Below are positions 34,237 through 43,173 of a stretch of DNA of 64,000 nt, one piece after another (positions within the stretch are counted from its first letter, which is position 1; the number at the start of each line of letters is the position of its first letter). The notes under the pieces were generated by a model, which was not told the DNA's origin, ran no database searches, and saw only the letters and a list, made by a program, of their open reading frames with translations. This DNA is from Chitinophaga rhizosphaerae. GTDB taxonomy: Bacteria > Bacteroidota > Bacteroidia > Chitinophagales > Chitinophagaceae. The position numbers were made by a program, and so were the translations under genes. Where the stretch lies: assembly GCF_003958645.1 (NCBI RefSeq), contig NZ_RXLO01000001.1:806001-870000 (forward strand), given 5' to 3'.

Positions 34237-35087
34237 TTGTCGATCATTTTATAGGCGCGTACGTAATCGATTTCCATGGTGGCGGGAAAAACGGCATCGT
34301 CTATCCCCTGCTGCCCGCCCCAATTTCCGCCCACGGCGATGTTGAGGAGGAAATGGAATTTTTTGTCGAACGGCCAGGTTTTGTAGCCTTTGCTTTCGTT
34401 GGTAAAAGTGAACAGCAGCGACCCGTCGATATATCCGCGGATAGCGTAGGGCGTCCAGTCTACCCGGTATACATGGAATTCCCCGATCGCCTTATCGACC
34501 GTTGTGGTAGCCGTTTTCTGGGTGCCGATGGCGTGATTGTAAGCTTCGGTATGCACGCTCATATGTACCCGGTTGGGATCGTAGCCCACGTGTTCCATGA
34601 TATCGATTTCGCCTGATTTCGGCCAATCCCCATACGCCCAGTCTGTGGGCAACATCCAGATGGCTGGCCAGGTTCCCTTGCCCGCGGGCAGTTTCGCCCT
34701 GATCTCGAACCTGCCGTACAGGAAATCGCCGCGGCCTTTGGAAACGAGCCGTGCGGAAGTGTAGTCCCGGTTGTCCATCTTTTCTTTCCGGGCTATGACC
34801 GACAGCATTCCGTTGGCCACCTGTGCGTTGGCGGGTTTGTCGGTATAATATTGCAGTTCGTTGTTGCCCCAGCCGCCGCCACCCAGGTCGTAAGTCCATT
34901 TCGCGGGATCGGGCAGGCCGTTGTAATCGAATTCGTCGGCCCAAACGGACGTGGCTTCGAATTGCCAGTCTTTATCGACGGGCGCCGGCGGAGAGAAAGG
35001 CGGTGGCGCGGGATCGTTGTTTTTGCCACCGCAGGCGAGCATTTGCAGGCCGATCAGCATAACCGGCAGAAAGTGGATCGTTTTCAT
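34233..35087 (-). CDS. Glycoside hydrolase family 16 lipoprotein, laminarinase-like (284 aa)
   Basis: This is a jelly-roll beta-glucanase. The catalytic signature GEIDIMEH (about 160-168) carries nucleophile Glu, Asp and acid/base Glu, and matches the ExDxxE form of beta-1,3-glucanases. TWPAIWMLP and NIAVGGNWGG are further GH16 hallmarks. A lipoprotein signal (IGLQMLACGGKN) and Pro-rich linker imply surface attachment. It is expected to cut beta-1,3-glucan (laminarin type) into oligosaccharides for the linked SusC/SusD. It lies between the PKD lipoprotein and GH30. Confidence 0.95.
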   Translation of the reverse strand: MKTIHFLPVMLIGLQMLACGGKNNDPAPPPFSPPAPVDKDWQFEATSVWADEFDYNGLPDPAKWTYDLGGGGWGNNELQYYTDKPANAQVANGMLSVIARKEKMDNRDYTSARLVSKGRGDFLYGRFEIRAKLPAGKGTWPAIWMLPTDWAYGDWPKSGEIDIMEHVGYDPNRVHMSVHTEAYNHAIGTQKTATTTVDKAIGEFHVYRVDWTPYAIRGYIDGSLLFTFTNESKGYKTWPFDKKFHFLLNIAVGGNWGGQQGIDDAVFPATMEIDYVRAYKMIDK

Positions 35088-35137
35088 AACGTTTCGGTAA
35101 AAACCGGGACCGGCATACCGGCCCCGGATGGGTTTTA

Positions 35138-35971
35138 CTATTGTTCTTCGAGGAATTGCACATCGTCCATCTGGATGCCGCCGGTGCCGAGGGTGCCCCC
35201 GCTGCTGCCGGCTTTGATCACAAGATACACTGTTCCGTCTTTATCGAATTTGATGGTGCCGGTATTGGCGCCGTCGCTGGAGCAGCTGAGCGCGGTGAGA
35301 TTGCCTTCGAACGCCACTTTCCCGCAACCGGCCCAGGTATTGAGCGATACGAGCTTGAAGGCCGCATAATCATTGCCCTGCACGGGTTGTGCGGTTCCGA
35401 TGATCACTTCGAACCAGGTGTTCGTAGCGCCGCTGCCTTTCACTTTTCCGGCGAAGGTATATTCCACGTCCTTTTTTACCGTTACGGCCTGGTAGATGGC
35501 GCCGTTGGAGTTGCCCGTGTTCGAGAATACCAGTTTTCCGCCGGTGAACCGGATGGCCGTCTGGTCGCCGCCGGTGTTGAGGATGGTCCAGTGCGCGTCT
35601 GCGCCGGTTTCCATGTCACTGCCTTTGAGGATATTGATCCGGCGGATCCCTTCCATCGTCATTTTTTTGGATGCCGTGGCGGAGCCTCCTTTCCCGAAAG
35701 CCCTGAGCGAGATCACGTATTCTCCCGCTTCGGGGAAAGTGAGCGTGTCCCGGGAACGGGTGCCGATAGGGTTGGCGGCCACACCGTTATACCAAAGCCA
35801 CCGGAACGCGCCGGGCGTGGTGCTTTCCACGATGATTTTGTGCGGTTTGTCGGGCATGGGCGTGGCGGTGAAAGAAACCTCGGGCAAAGGCCCCAGTTCC
35901 GCATCGCCGGCGTCTGGCGAGCAGGCGGCCATCAACATGGCGGCAGCCGCGATATATGGTATGCGTTTCAT
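35138..35971 (-). CDS. PKD-containing surface lipoprotein, glycan-binding candidate (277 aa)
   Basis: The lipoprotein signal (MLMAACSPD) is followed by one PKD/Ig-like domain (about 30-105; GAFRWLWYNGV, LTFPEAGEYVISLRAFGKGG) and a C-terminal jelly-roll of the CBM4/9-like type (about 120-277; GDQTAIRFTGGKLVFSN, YQAVTVKKDVEYTFAGKV, GGIQMDDVQFLEE). Position after susD and before the hydrolases is the usual place for a SusE/SGBP-type surface glycan-binding protein. It probably captures beta-glucan chains. No catalytic motif is seen. Confidence 0.85.
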   Translation of the reverse strand: MKRIPYIAAAAMLMAACSPDAGDAELGPLPEVSFTATPMPDKPHKIIVESTTPGAFRWLWYNGVAANPIGTRSRDTLTFPEAGEYVISLRAFGKGGSATASKKMTMEGIRRINILKGSDMETGADAHWTILNTGGDQTAIRFTGGKLVFSNTGNSNGAIYQAVTVKKDVEYTFAGKVKGSGATNTWFEVIIGTAQPVQGNDYAAFKLVSLNTWAGCGKVAFEGNLTALSCSSDGANTGTIKFDKDGTVYLVIKAGSSGGTLGTGGIQMDDVQFLEEQ

Positions 35972-35995
35972 GTGGTCATGTTTTGTAATGAAGGA

Positions 35996-37540
35996 TTATT
36001 TCGAGCCGCCCCATTCCTTGTTCTGCTCCATTTTCGTGCTTTGCAGGTCGTTGAACGGGATCGGGAACACGTAGTGCTTCTTTTCGTCGAACCCGCGCGC
36101 TTTCAGTACCACTTCGGCCTGTTTGGTCCGCAGCAGGTCGAAGAAGCGGTGCCCTTCGCCGGCCAGTTCCTTCCTTCTTTCCCCGAAAATATTGTCGATG
36201 GTAGCCTCTACCGGCGGCAGCCCCACCCGGCCGCGCACGGCATTGAGGAGCGCATACGCGCGTGATCCCGCGCCGCCGCCCTGGCCTTGTCGCACGAGGG
36301 CTTCGGCTTCCAGGAGGTAGGTATCCGCCAATCGCATATCGTAAATATTCTGCGGAAAATTGAGCTCCGGGATACCGCTGGGAACGCGGTTAGAGGCGCG
36401 CCCGGCGAATTTTTCGAGGAAGTACCCGGTATCGTCGTGCCCCGGGGAATACGATGCCTTCCCCGCCGCCACGAGCGCTTTCAGATCGGCGATGGTATAG
36501 GGGAACCGGGGATCGTCTTTCATCACGGCGTACAATTCTTTCGTCACCGTCAAAAAGCTCCAGCCCGACACATAATCCGGCGCATCAGCGGTTTTGGCCG
36601 TATAGCTCCTGGGGCCGGTCATGATGTTGAGGACGTTGCCTTCCGTGCAGGCCACGCAATCCCAGGTGCCCTGCGACGTGTTGGTATACGAAATCTCGAA
36701 GATCGATTCTTCGTTGAACTTGAACTGCGGCGTGGATTTGAAGAGGTCGCCGAAGTTGGTGAGGAGTTTGTAGCCGTAGGTCGGGTTGGCCATGCCGGGC
36801 GTAGCGTTCACGAGCGCCAGTTCCGCAGCGGCCGCGGCCCATTTTTCCTGGTAGATGTAAACCTTTCCGAGCAAGGCATGCGCCGCGCCTTTGGTGACAC
36901 GCGCTTTTTCCTCTCCCGGCGGAATGCGGTCGGGCAGCCGGGCTTCGCCGATGGCTTCTTTCAGGTCTTTTTCGATCTGCGCCCAGACTTCTGCCGGAGC
37001 GGCCTGTGTGGCTTCGAACATCTGGTTGATTTCGACGGGCTTCACGAACAGGGGGATGTTTTTGAACATCCGTACCAAATCGAAATAAAAGTACGCCCGG
37101 AGGAATTTACACTCCGCCGCGAAGCGCGCTTTCTTCGCCTCGTCCATGGGAATGGCGGGCAGTTTTTCGAGGAGTTTGTTGGCGCGGAAAATCCCGGAGA
37201 AGCCTTTGCGCCAAAGGTCGTTGTGCGGCCCGATCTCGGGCGTCAGTTCCCAACGGGTCATCACCTGCAGATCGTTCACGTCGCTGGCGCCGCCGCCACC
37301 GGCAAAATGGTCGTCGGATGCGGCGTTGGCCATGCCCGTGCGGGTCACGTATCCCCCGCCCTGCCATCCTACCACGTCGTACACCGCTACCAGGCCTTTG
37401 AAGGCTTCCGTTTCGTTTTTGTAAAAATTCTGTTCGAGGTCGGTGCCGCGCAATTCGGGCTCCAGCCAGGAATCGGCGCAGGAACTAACCGTTAAACCGG
37501 CCGCCAGCGCACATATGATGGGAAAATATCTCGATTTCAT
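35996..37540 (-). CDS. RagB/SusD family lipoprotein, PUL 2 (514 aa)
   Basis: The signal and lipobox (LTVSSCADSW) are followed by a TPR-like SusD scaffold: RFAAECKFLRAYFYFDLVRMFKNIPLF, VTKGAAHALLGKVYIYQEKW, and the C-terminal NIYDMRLADTYLLEAEALVRQG, LNAVRGRVGLPP, ERRKELAGEGHRFFDLLRT and HYVFPIPFNDL. It forms the lid of the susC-encoded channel, whose gene ends 20 bp upstream. It is expected to bind beta-glucan oligosaccharides, judging from the GH16 and GH30 genes. Confidence 0.95.
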   Translation of the reverse strand: MKSRYFPIICALAAGLTVSSCADSWLEPELRGTDLEQNFYKNETEAFKGLVAVYDVVGWQGGGYVTRTGMANAASDDHFAGGGGASDVNDLQVMTRWELTPEIGPHNDLWRKGFSGIFRANKLLEKLPAIPMDEAKKARFAAECKFLRAYFYFDLVRMFKNIPLFVKPVEINQMFEATQAAPAEVWAQIEKDLKEAIGEARLPDRIPPGEEKARVTKGAAHALLGKVYIYQEKWAAAAAELALVNATPGMANPTYGYKLLTNFGDLFKSTPQFKFNEESIFEISYTNTSQGTWDCVACTEGNVLNIMTGPRSYTAKTADAPDYVSGWSFLTVTKELYAVMKDDPRFPYTIADLKALVAAGKASYSPGHDDTGYFLEKFAGRASNRVPSGIPELNFPQNIYDMRLADTYLLEAEALVRQGQGGGAGSRAYALLNAVRGRVGLPPVEATIDNIFGERRKELAGEGHRFFDLLRTKQAEVVLKARGFDEKKHYVFPIPFNDLQSTKMEQNKEWGGSK

Positions 37541-37560
37541 GTGTGGATCTTCTTTTGCGA

Positions 37561-40500
37561 TTAATAGGTAAAGTTCAGTCCGACCATAAACGTCCGCGCC
37601 TGCGGATAAATGCCCCGGTCGATGCTCAGGATGCCGCCACCGATCTCGGGATCGTAGCCGGTATATTTCGTGAAAGTGAGCAGGTTCTCGCTCATTACAT
37701 GCACCCGTACCCTTTCGAAACCAGCTTTCTTCACGAGTTGGGAAGGCAGGGTATAACCGAGCTGGAGGATTTTGATGCGGAAGTAATCACCGTCTTCGAG
37801 GTAGAACTGCGAGCCGCGCGAATAGTTGTCGTTATCGTCGGTGAACGTCATCCGGGGGTGGGTGTCCGATGTGCCTTGGCCGTGCCAGCGGTTGAGGGAT
37901 TTCTGCTGCCAGTTGGCGGTCAGGATATCGAGCCGGCGCAGGCCCTGGAAGATCTGGTTGCCGGCGGCGCCCTGTCCGAATATGACGAGATCGAAACCCT
38001 TGTATGCCGCGTTGATCGTCATCCCGTACGTCCAGTTGGGCGTGGGGTTGCCGATGTAATCGCGGTCGTCGTCGTTGATCTGTCCGTCGCCGTTGTTATC
38101 TTTCCACTTGAAATCGCCCGGCTTCGCTTTCGGCTGTATCTTCTGTCCGTCCTTATTGACATACGCGTCTATCTCCGCCTGGTCCTGGAAAATGCCCAGG
38201 TGTTCGAACATGTAGAACGCGTTGAACGGACGGCCGATTTCGGCGCGGGTGATGTTGCCCATATTCTGGAACGATGCGGAACCGAGGTAAAGGAACTGCC
38301 GGTTTTCACCGAGATAGGTCACTTTGTTTTTCATGTAGCTCACGTTGCCGCTGAGGTTCAGGTCGAGATCGCCGAGCTCCTGGTTGTACTGCAGTTCCAG
38401 TTCCACACCGGCGTTCTCCATGGAGCCGATGTTGGCGTTGGGATCGCTGACGGATCCCACGTACCAGGGCAGCCTGCGCTGCATGAGGATGTCTTTGGTA
38501 TTTTTCCTGAACCAGTCGAACTGTACGTTCAGTTTTTTGAAGAGATACGCTTCGAAACCGATATTGGTCTGATGGGTTTCTTCCCATTTCAGGTCGGGGT
38601 TTGCGGGTGCGTTGGGACTGGAACCTTCTGCACTGGCCGGCAGGGAGCCGATGGTGTAGTTTCTGCCGCTGCCCACGGTGGGGAGATAGGAGAAATCGCC
38701 GATGGCATCGCTGCCCACAACACCGTAACCACCGCGGAATTTGAGCAGGTCTACCACATCGTTCTGCGGCCAGAAGCTTTCCCGGCTGGGCACCCATCCG
38801 AGCGAGAACGAGGGGAAAATACCGTATTTGTTGTTGGCGCCGAAACGGGAGGAGCCATCGCGGCGGATGATCCCTTCCAGCATATACCTTTCATCGTAAT
38901 TGTAATTCAACCGCGCGAAGATGGACGACACGAGGTGATCGATCCCTTCGCTGCCGTCTGCCCGGCGCTTATCCTTGGCCACTTTGTAGTTGAAGGAAGC
39001 CTCATCGAAAGTAGTGGCCGGCACATCGTCGAAGAAAATCTCCGAGCTCCGCACGCCTCCTTCCTTGTAGGCGCCCTGGCCCACGAGTACCGTTCCCGTG
39101 TGCAGCCCTATTTCCCGGGTATAGGCAAGCGTGTTCTCGATGTTCCAGAAGAAGACGTTGTTGATGCCGCGGTTGAAGATGGCGATGGTTTGACTGGTGG
39201 ACGAATTGAGCAGGAATTTGGGTGTAAACGCTTCGTGCCCGTAGAACGCCAGTTTGGACCCTACGGAAGAGCGCGCCTTCAATCCCTTCACCGGTTCCGC
39301 CTCGAGGTAGACATTGCCCACGATGTTATGGCTCCAGTTGTAATTGCCGAGGCGGGTAGACATGTACGCCAGCGGATTGGTCATTTCCTGCGTTACACTC
39401 GTCGAAATGCCGTAAGGCTGGCCCAGTGCGTTCCTGCGGACGAACGGGTGATTATACGGTTCCGCGTACATCTTCGCCGGGTCGGTTTCCACGACGGGCG
39501 TGATGGGATCGAGGTTGATGGCGGAACTGAGGGGGCCGCCGAATTCGGAATTGGTGTTCCCCAGCCCCACCGATTTATCGTAGGAATACCCGATGTTCTC
39601 CCCGAAAGTAAGCCATGGCGTTACTTTGTACGTGGAATTGAGGCGGGCGTTGAAACGTTTGTAGTTGGAGATATCGCTGGCCACGATGCCTTCCTGCGAG
39701 AGGTAGCCGAAAGATGTGTAGAACGTTGATTTCTCGCTGCCGCCGCTGATGCTCAGCTCATGGTTCTGGCGAACGGCGCTGTTGTTGAAGATGGTCGACT
39801 GCCAGTCTGATCCCTTTCCCAACGCCGCGGGGTCCGCGTATTTCGGCGCGGCGCCGTCGTTCACGTTCGCTTCGTTCACCATGGTGGCGTACTCCCGCGC
39901 GTCCATGAGATCGAGCTTGCGGGCGGGCCTCGAAACGCCGTAATAGCCGTTGTAATTGATCTGCAGCTTGCCGGCCTTCCCTTTTTTAGTGGTGATGAGG
40001 ATTACGCCGGCGGCCGCGCGGGCGCCGTAGATGGCCTGCGACGCGGCGTCTTTCAGCACCTGGATGGATTCGATGTCGTTTTGATTGAGGAACCCGATCC
40101 CGCCGTTATCCACTACCACACCATCTACCACCCAAAGCGGGTTATTATTATTGAACGTCGTAAGGCCGCGGATGCGCACCGTGGCCGCGGAGCCCGGCTG
40201 TCCGGAATTGGAGGCGATGATCACCCCGGATGTGCGGCCCTGCAGCGCCTGCTCCACCCGGTTGATAGGCATGTTTTCCAGGTCTTTGGCGCGGACGGAC
40301 GAGATCGCCCCCGTCACCACTGCTTTCTTCTGCGTACCATATCCCACCACCACCGTTTCCGTCAGGGAAGTTTCTGACAGGGCGAGCTGCACGTCGAGCG
40401 TTCCGCCGCTGGTACCGAGGGTGCGGGGCGTGTATCCCAGAATGCTGAAAACCAGTTGCCCGCTTTTGCCCGGCACGCGCAGGCTGTAGCGGCCGCTCCC

Positions 40501-41040
40501 GTCGGATGTGGTGCCCACGCTGGTGTTGAGGACGCGCACGGTTACCCCGGGCAGCGGCGCGCCTTTATCATCGGTAACGGTACCTGTCACGGGGAACGTA
40601 GTGTCTGCCGCCGTAACGGGAATGGTCATGGGGCGGATAACGATTTTCTGTCCCTCCACAACGTACCCCACGGGCTGGTTGAGCAACAGCAGGTTCATGG
40701 CCTGTTTTACCGGAACGTCCTTAATGTCGATCGTGACTTTGCTGGTGCCGGCGAGCAAACTTTCGTCGTACACGATCGACAGGCCCGACTGGCGTGATAT
40801 TTCTTTCAACACCTTCTTTAAGGGCGCATTCCGCTCCTTGAGGGTGATCTGCTGAGACAAACCCTTGGCACTGATCTGTAAACAGGCTACCAGCAGGATA
40901 AAGGCGGTGAGTTTCATAACAATGCAGAATTTACCGAAGCGTTCCTTCCATGGTCTGTACCCCGGGATAACGTGGAATGCGGGATATACAGCGCGAACGA
41001 GCCGGACAAAGGAAGCTCCGCCGCTAAAGTTAAATTTCAT
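37561..41040 (-). CDS. SusC/RagA TonB-dependent transducer with STN domain, PUL 2 (1159 aa)
   Basis: This is the outer-membrane glycan importer with a signalling extension. After a long N-terminus and signal helix (VMKLTAFILLVACLQISAKG) comes an STN domain, about 65-140 (VLKEISRQSGLSIVYDESLL, VPVKQAMNLLLLNQPV), that contacts the FecR anti-sigma factor. Next are the barrel-plug (VTGTVTDDKGAPLPGVTV), the TonB-box region VVVGYGTQKKAVVTG, the plug, and a barrel ending ARTFMVGLNFTY. ATG 41040 is preferred because the PUL 3 susC also starts well upstream of its MKLTA helix in the same sequence context; 40917 is the alternative. An antisense -7-like box overlaps this start codon. Confidence 0.94.
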   Translation of the reverse strand: MKFNFSGGASFVRLVRAVYPAFHVIPGYRPWKERFGKFCIVMKLTAFILLVACLQISAKGLSQQITLKERNAPLKKVLKEISRQSGLSIVYDESLLAGTSKVTIDIKDVPVKQAMNLLLLNQPVGYVVEGQKIVIRPMTIPVTAADTTFPVTGTVTDDKGAPLPGVTVRVLNTSVGTTSDGSGRYSLRVPGKSGQLVFSILGYTPRTLGTSGGTLDVQLALSETSLTETVVVGYGTQKKAVVTGAISSVRAKDLENMPINRVEQALQGRTSGVIIASNSGQPGSAATVRIRGLTTFNNNNPLWVVDGVVVDNGGIGFLNQNDIESIQVLKDAASQAIYGARAAAGVILITTKKGKAGKLQINYNGYYGVSRPARKLDLMDAREYATMVNEANVNDGAAPKYADPAALGKGSDWQSTIFNNSAVRQNHELSISGGSEKSTFYTSFGYLSQEGIVASDISNYKRFNARLNSTYKVTPWLTFGENIGYSYDKSVGLGNTNSEFGGPLSSAINLDPITPVVETDPAKMYAEPYNHPFVRRNALGQPYGISTSVTQEMTNPLAYMSTRLGNYNWSHNIVGNVYLEAEPVKGLKARSSVGSKLAFYGHEAFTPKFLLNSSTSQTIAIFNRGINNVFFWNIENTLAYTREIGLHTGTVLVGQGAYKEGGVRSSEIFFDDVPATTFDEASFNYKVAKDKRRADGSEGIDHLVSSIFARLNYNYDERYMLEGIIRRDGSSRFGANNKYGIFPSFSLGWVPSRESFWPQNDVVDLLKFRGGYGVVGSDAIGDFSYLPTVGSGRNYTIGSLPASAEGSSPNAPANPDLKWEETHQTNIGFEAYLFKKLNVQFDWFRKNTKDILMQRRLPWYVGSVSDPNANIGSMENAGVELELQYNQELGDLDLNLSGNVSYMKNKVTYLGENRQFLYLGSASFQNMGNITRAEIGRPFNAFYMFEHLGIFQDQAEIDAYVNKDGQKIQPKAKPGDFKWKDNNGDGQINDDDRDYIGNPTPNWTYGMTINAAYKGFDLVIFGQGAAGNQIFQGLRRLDILTANWQQKSLNRWHGQGTSDTHPRMTFTDDNDNYSRGSQFYLEDGDYFRIKILQLGYTLPSQLVKKAGFERVRVHVMSENLLTFTKYTGYDPEIGGGILSIDRGIYPQARTFMVGLNFTY

Positions 41041-41051
41041 ACTTTTGCAGT

Positions 41052-41143
41052 GTTTGGGAATTACGAGATAAAAGTGCTGTCAGAGGTCTTTTTTTCGGAG
41101 CCCGAATATGCCGGAAGTGTTGCGAGCGCTTCCGGCTTTTTTA
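41052..41143 (+). ncRNA. Candidate cis-antisense small RNA opposite the susC start, PUL 2
   Basis: On the plus strand TACTTTTG (41039-41046) is a consensus -7 box overlapping the complement of the susC ATG. About 64 nt after the expected start a hairpin, GCCGGAAG (41110-41117) with CTTCCGGC (41129-41136), is followed by six T. No plus-strand gene exists here to need a terminator. The layout is repeated at 61289-61431 in PUL 3 and resembles DonS-type antisense RNAs of Bacteroides PULs. No -33 box was found, and expression is inferred. Confidence 0.5.
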
Positions 41144-41236
41144 TTGCAAGGCGTCCGTTAGTTTCATGAGGTGGAATGTCTGTTCATAACGTTGTGTTTA
41201 GTTTTGGTTTATATAATTGAATGGTAAAGCGTTAGG

Positions 41237-42385
41237 TCAAAGCACGATAAGGTTCCGGCCGTCCAGGCTGAACTTCGCGCCGTTGGCTTCCAGCATTTTG
41301 AGCAGTTCGGACAGGGGCAGGTTGCGGCTGATGCGCCCCCCGATCCGCAGGTTTCCCGGCTTCCCCCGGTACGTCACATCCACATCATACCAGCGTGCCG
41401 CCTGGCGGAGGATGTCTTCGATATCTGCATTGTCGAACTCGAAGAAGCCCGTTTTCCAGGCAATGACCTGCGGCACATCTGCCGGCGCCACCGTGATGGT
41501 GCCCGTTGCGTGCTCCACACGGGCCTGCTGGCCGGGTTTCAGCTTCACGTCCTTCACTTTCACCGCCCCTTCCACCAATGTGGTGTTCATGGTTTTTTCG
41601 TCCGGGTATGCCATGACGTCGAACCCCGTTCCCAGCACTTCCACGTTGGCGGCGCGGGTGTGCACGATAAACGGCCGCTGGGCGTCGGGGCTCACGTCAA
41701 AATACCCCTGCCCTTCCAGCTCCACGATGCGCCGGCTATCATGAAAGGCCGTGGGGAAGCGAAGTTTGGAGGTGGAGTTCAGCCATACGCGGCTGCCGTC
41801 GGGCAACACGATCTGGAATTGCCCGCCACGGGGCACGGTAAGGGTATTGTAACCTACGGCCGGTTGGGTGCCGTTGCTGTACAGCAATTGGCCGTTCTGC
41901 TGGCGGACGACCGTTTCGCCCTGGCGGATCACCTGGTTGCCGGCACTGTCGAGCGTAACCACGGACCCGTCTGCCAGCGTCAGTTCCGCCTTGTCGGAGC
42001 CCGGCGCAATGTCTGCCGGGGACACAGGATTAGCCTGCACAATGGGTTGCTTTGGAATAGATGGACGGGTAAGGAAGTAGAGCCCCCCGGCGCCCAGGAG
42101 CGCCAGGATGGCCGCGGCGGCGGCCCAGCGGCGGACGGGCAATCGGCGAACGCGCGTGGCGCGGATGCTCTCCAGCAGGCGGGTTTCCATACGCTGGCTA
42201 ACTGCCGGGTCGATTTCCGGACGTTCGGCCACCATTTCCCGGAATGCTCCCTGCATCTGTTGCAGCACCTGCCGGTGCGCGCCCGTTTGCCGGAGCCATT
42301 CCATGAGTCTGATGGCCTCTTCAGGGGCAATTTGCCCGTCGAGATATCGTTGCAGCAGTTTTTCGTGGTCCGTGGATGTTGACAT
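41237..42385 (-). CDS. FecR-family anti-sigma factor, PUL 2 (382 aa)
   Basis: This inner-membrane anti-sigma factor keeps the adjacent ECF sigma inactive until the SusC STN domain signals substrate. The N-terminal cytoplasmic part (KLLQRYLDGQIAPEEAIRLMEWL) binds sigma. One TM helix (WAAAAAILALLGAGGLYFL, about 88-106) follows, then the FecR domain (TLTVPRGGQFQIVLPDGSRVWLNSTSKLRFP; VEVLGTGFDVMAYPDE) and a C-terminal DUF4974 (FFEFDNADIEDILRQAARWYDVDV) that meets STN. ATG 42385 is used rather than GTG 42397. It lies between sigma and susC. Confidence 0.95.
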   Translation of the reverse strand: MSTSTDHEKLLQRYLDGQIAPEEAIRLMEWLRQTGAHRQVLQQMQGAFREMVAERPEIDPAVSQRMETRLLESIRATRVRRLPVRRWAAAAAILALLGAGGLYFLTRPSIPKQPIVQANPVSPADIAPGSDKAELTLADGSVVTLDSAGNQVIRQGETVVRQQNGQLLYSNGTQPAVGYNTLTVPRGGQFQIVLPDGSRVWLNSTSKLRFPTAFHDSRRIVELEGQGYFDVSPDAQRPFIVHTRAANVEVLGTGFDVMAYPDEKTMNTTLVEGAVKVKDVKLKPGQQARVEHATGTITVAPADVPQVIAWKTGFFEFDNADIEDILRQAARWYDVDVTYRGKPGNLRIGGRISRNLPLSELLKMLEANGAKFSLDGRNLIVL

Positions 42386-42432
42386 ATCAGCCGGCACCTT
42401 TTACGCGGTACCTGCATATAATATCCCGGAAA

Positions 42433-43050
42433 TCATAAAGAGGGTACCCCGTCCGGAAAATAATTTTTCAGGTGAAAGGCGATCGCGAGGGAAATACCGC
42501 CGTAGCGGAAGATGTAATCGTGGATGAAACGCATGCCCAGCACCATGTGCTTCTTGACCGCGTTGCGGGAAATGCCCAGGATCTCGGCGGCTTCGTCGTA
42601 CGTCCGGCCTTCCTGCCGGCAGAGGCGGAAAACATTGAGCCGCTGGGGCGGCATCTGGTTGAGGGCTTCGTGGAAAAGCCGGTCGTATTCCTTTGACTTG
42701 ATGCGCTGCTCGGGGTCGCCGGATTCGGGGTAAATGTTCAGCTGCGCCAGGATCTGTTCCCGCAGGTTGCGGTCTGTAGCCGCACGCTGGAGGGTCTTGA
42801 ATGCGTGGTTACGGGCGATGCGGTATAAATACCCGACGAAAGGCAACTCCGGCCGGATGCGGTCACGGATTTCCCAGACTTTCAGGAATACGTCGTGAAC
42901 AAGGTCCTCCGCCAGCGAAGGCACCTTGCAATATCGCAGCATAAAAACGTAAAGGGATGGGTGGTACTGACGGTATACGGCCGCAAACGCTTGTTCATCG
43001 CCGTTCTTCATCCGTTTCAGCAAATCCGTCCCGGATAGATTGCTATCCAT
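42433..43050 (-). CDS. ECF RNA polymerase sigma factor, PUL 2 (205 aa)
   Basis: This is a Bacteroidota ECF sigma of the sigma/FecR/SusC type. Region 2 runs AFAAVYRQYHPSLYVFMLRYC and AEDLVHDVFLKVWEIRDRI, with GYLYRIARNHAFKTLQR. Region 4 is an HTH (LNQMPPQRLNVFRLCRQEGRTYDEAAEILGISRNAVKKHM). A C-terminal hydrophobic tail (YGGISLAIAFHLKNYF) is common in this group. It should direct transcription of susC and the following PUL genes. A good TTTG-N19-TAGCTTTA promoter precedes it, and the gene is divergent from the LLM oxidoreductase. Confidence 0.95.
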   Translation of the reverse strand: MDSNLSGTDLLKRMKNGDEQAFAAVYRQYHPSLYVFMLRYCKVPSLAEDLVHDVFLKVWEIRDRIRPELPFVGYLYRIARNHAFKTLQRAATDRNLREQILAQLNIYPESGDPEQRIKSKEYDRLFHEALNQMPPQRLNVFRLCRQEGRTYDEAAEILGISRNAVKKHMVLGMRFIHDYIFRYGGISLAIAFHLKNYFPDGVPSL

Positions 43051-43083
43051 GCCGACGCTAAATTTTGGTTGTATGGTAGGTTG

Positions 43084-43114
43084 TAAAGCTAATTAAATTC
43101 GGTAAATCGCCAAA
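43084..43114 (-). promoter_or_regulatory. Promoter of the PUL 2 sigma gene
   Basis: On the minus strand TTTG (43114-43111), a 19-bp spacer and TAGCTTTA (43091-43084) fit the Bacteroidota -33/-7 promoter pattern. The expected start is near 43077, about 27 bp before the ATG. Confidence 0.65.
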
Positions 43115-43128
43115 TCGGTCATAATGCC

Positions 43129-43136
43129 TACATTTA
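43129..43136 (+). promoter_or_regulatory. -7 box (TACATTTA) for the LLM oxidoreductase gene
   Basis: TACATTTA is one base off TAnnTTTG and lies 38 bp before the ATG at 43174, divergent from the sigma promoter. No clear -33 box was found. Confidence 0.35.
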
Positions 43137-43173
43137 TAGGCCGGATATACCGGATGGATCTAACCGACAGAAG

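Noticed and set aside
37543..39729. 728-aa open frame on the plus strand
   Set aside because: It lies antisense to the PUL 2 susC gene, whose product is clear; no motif on the opposite strand.
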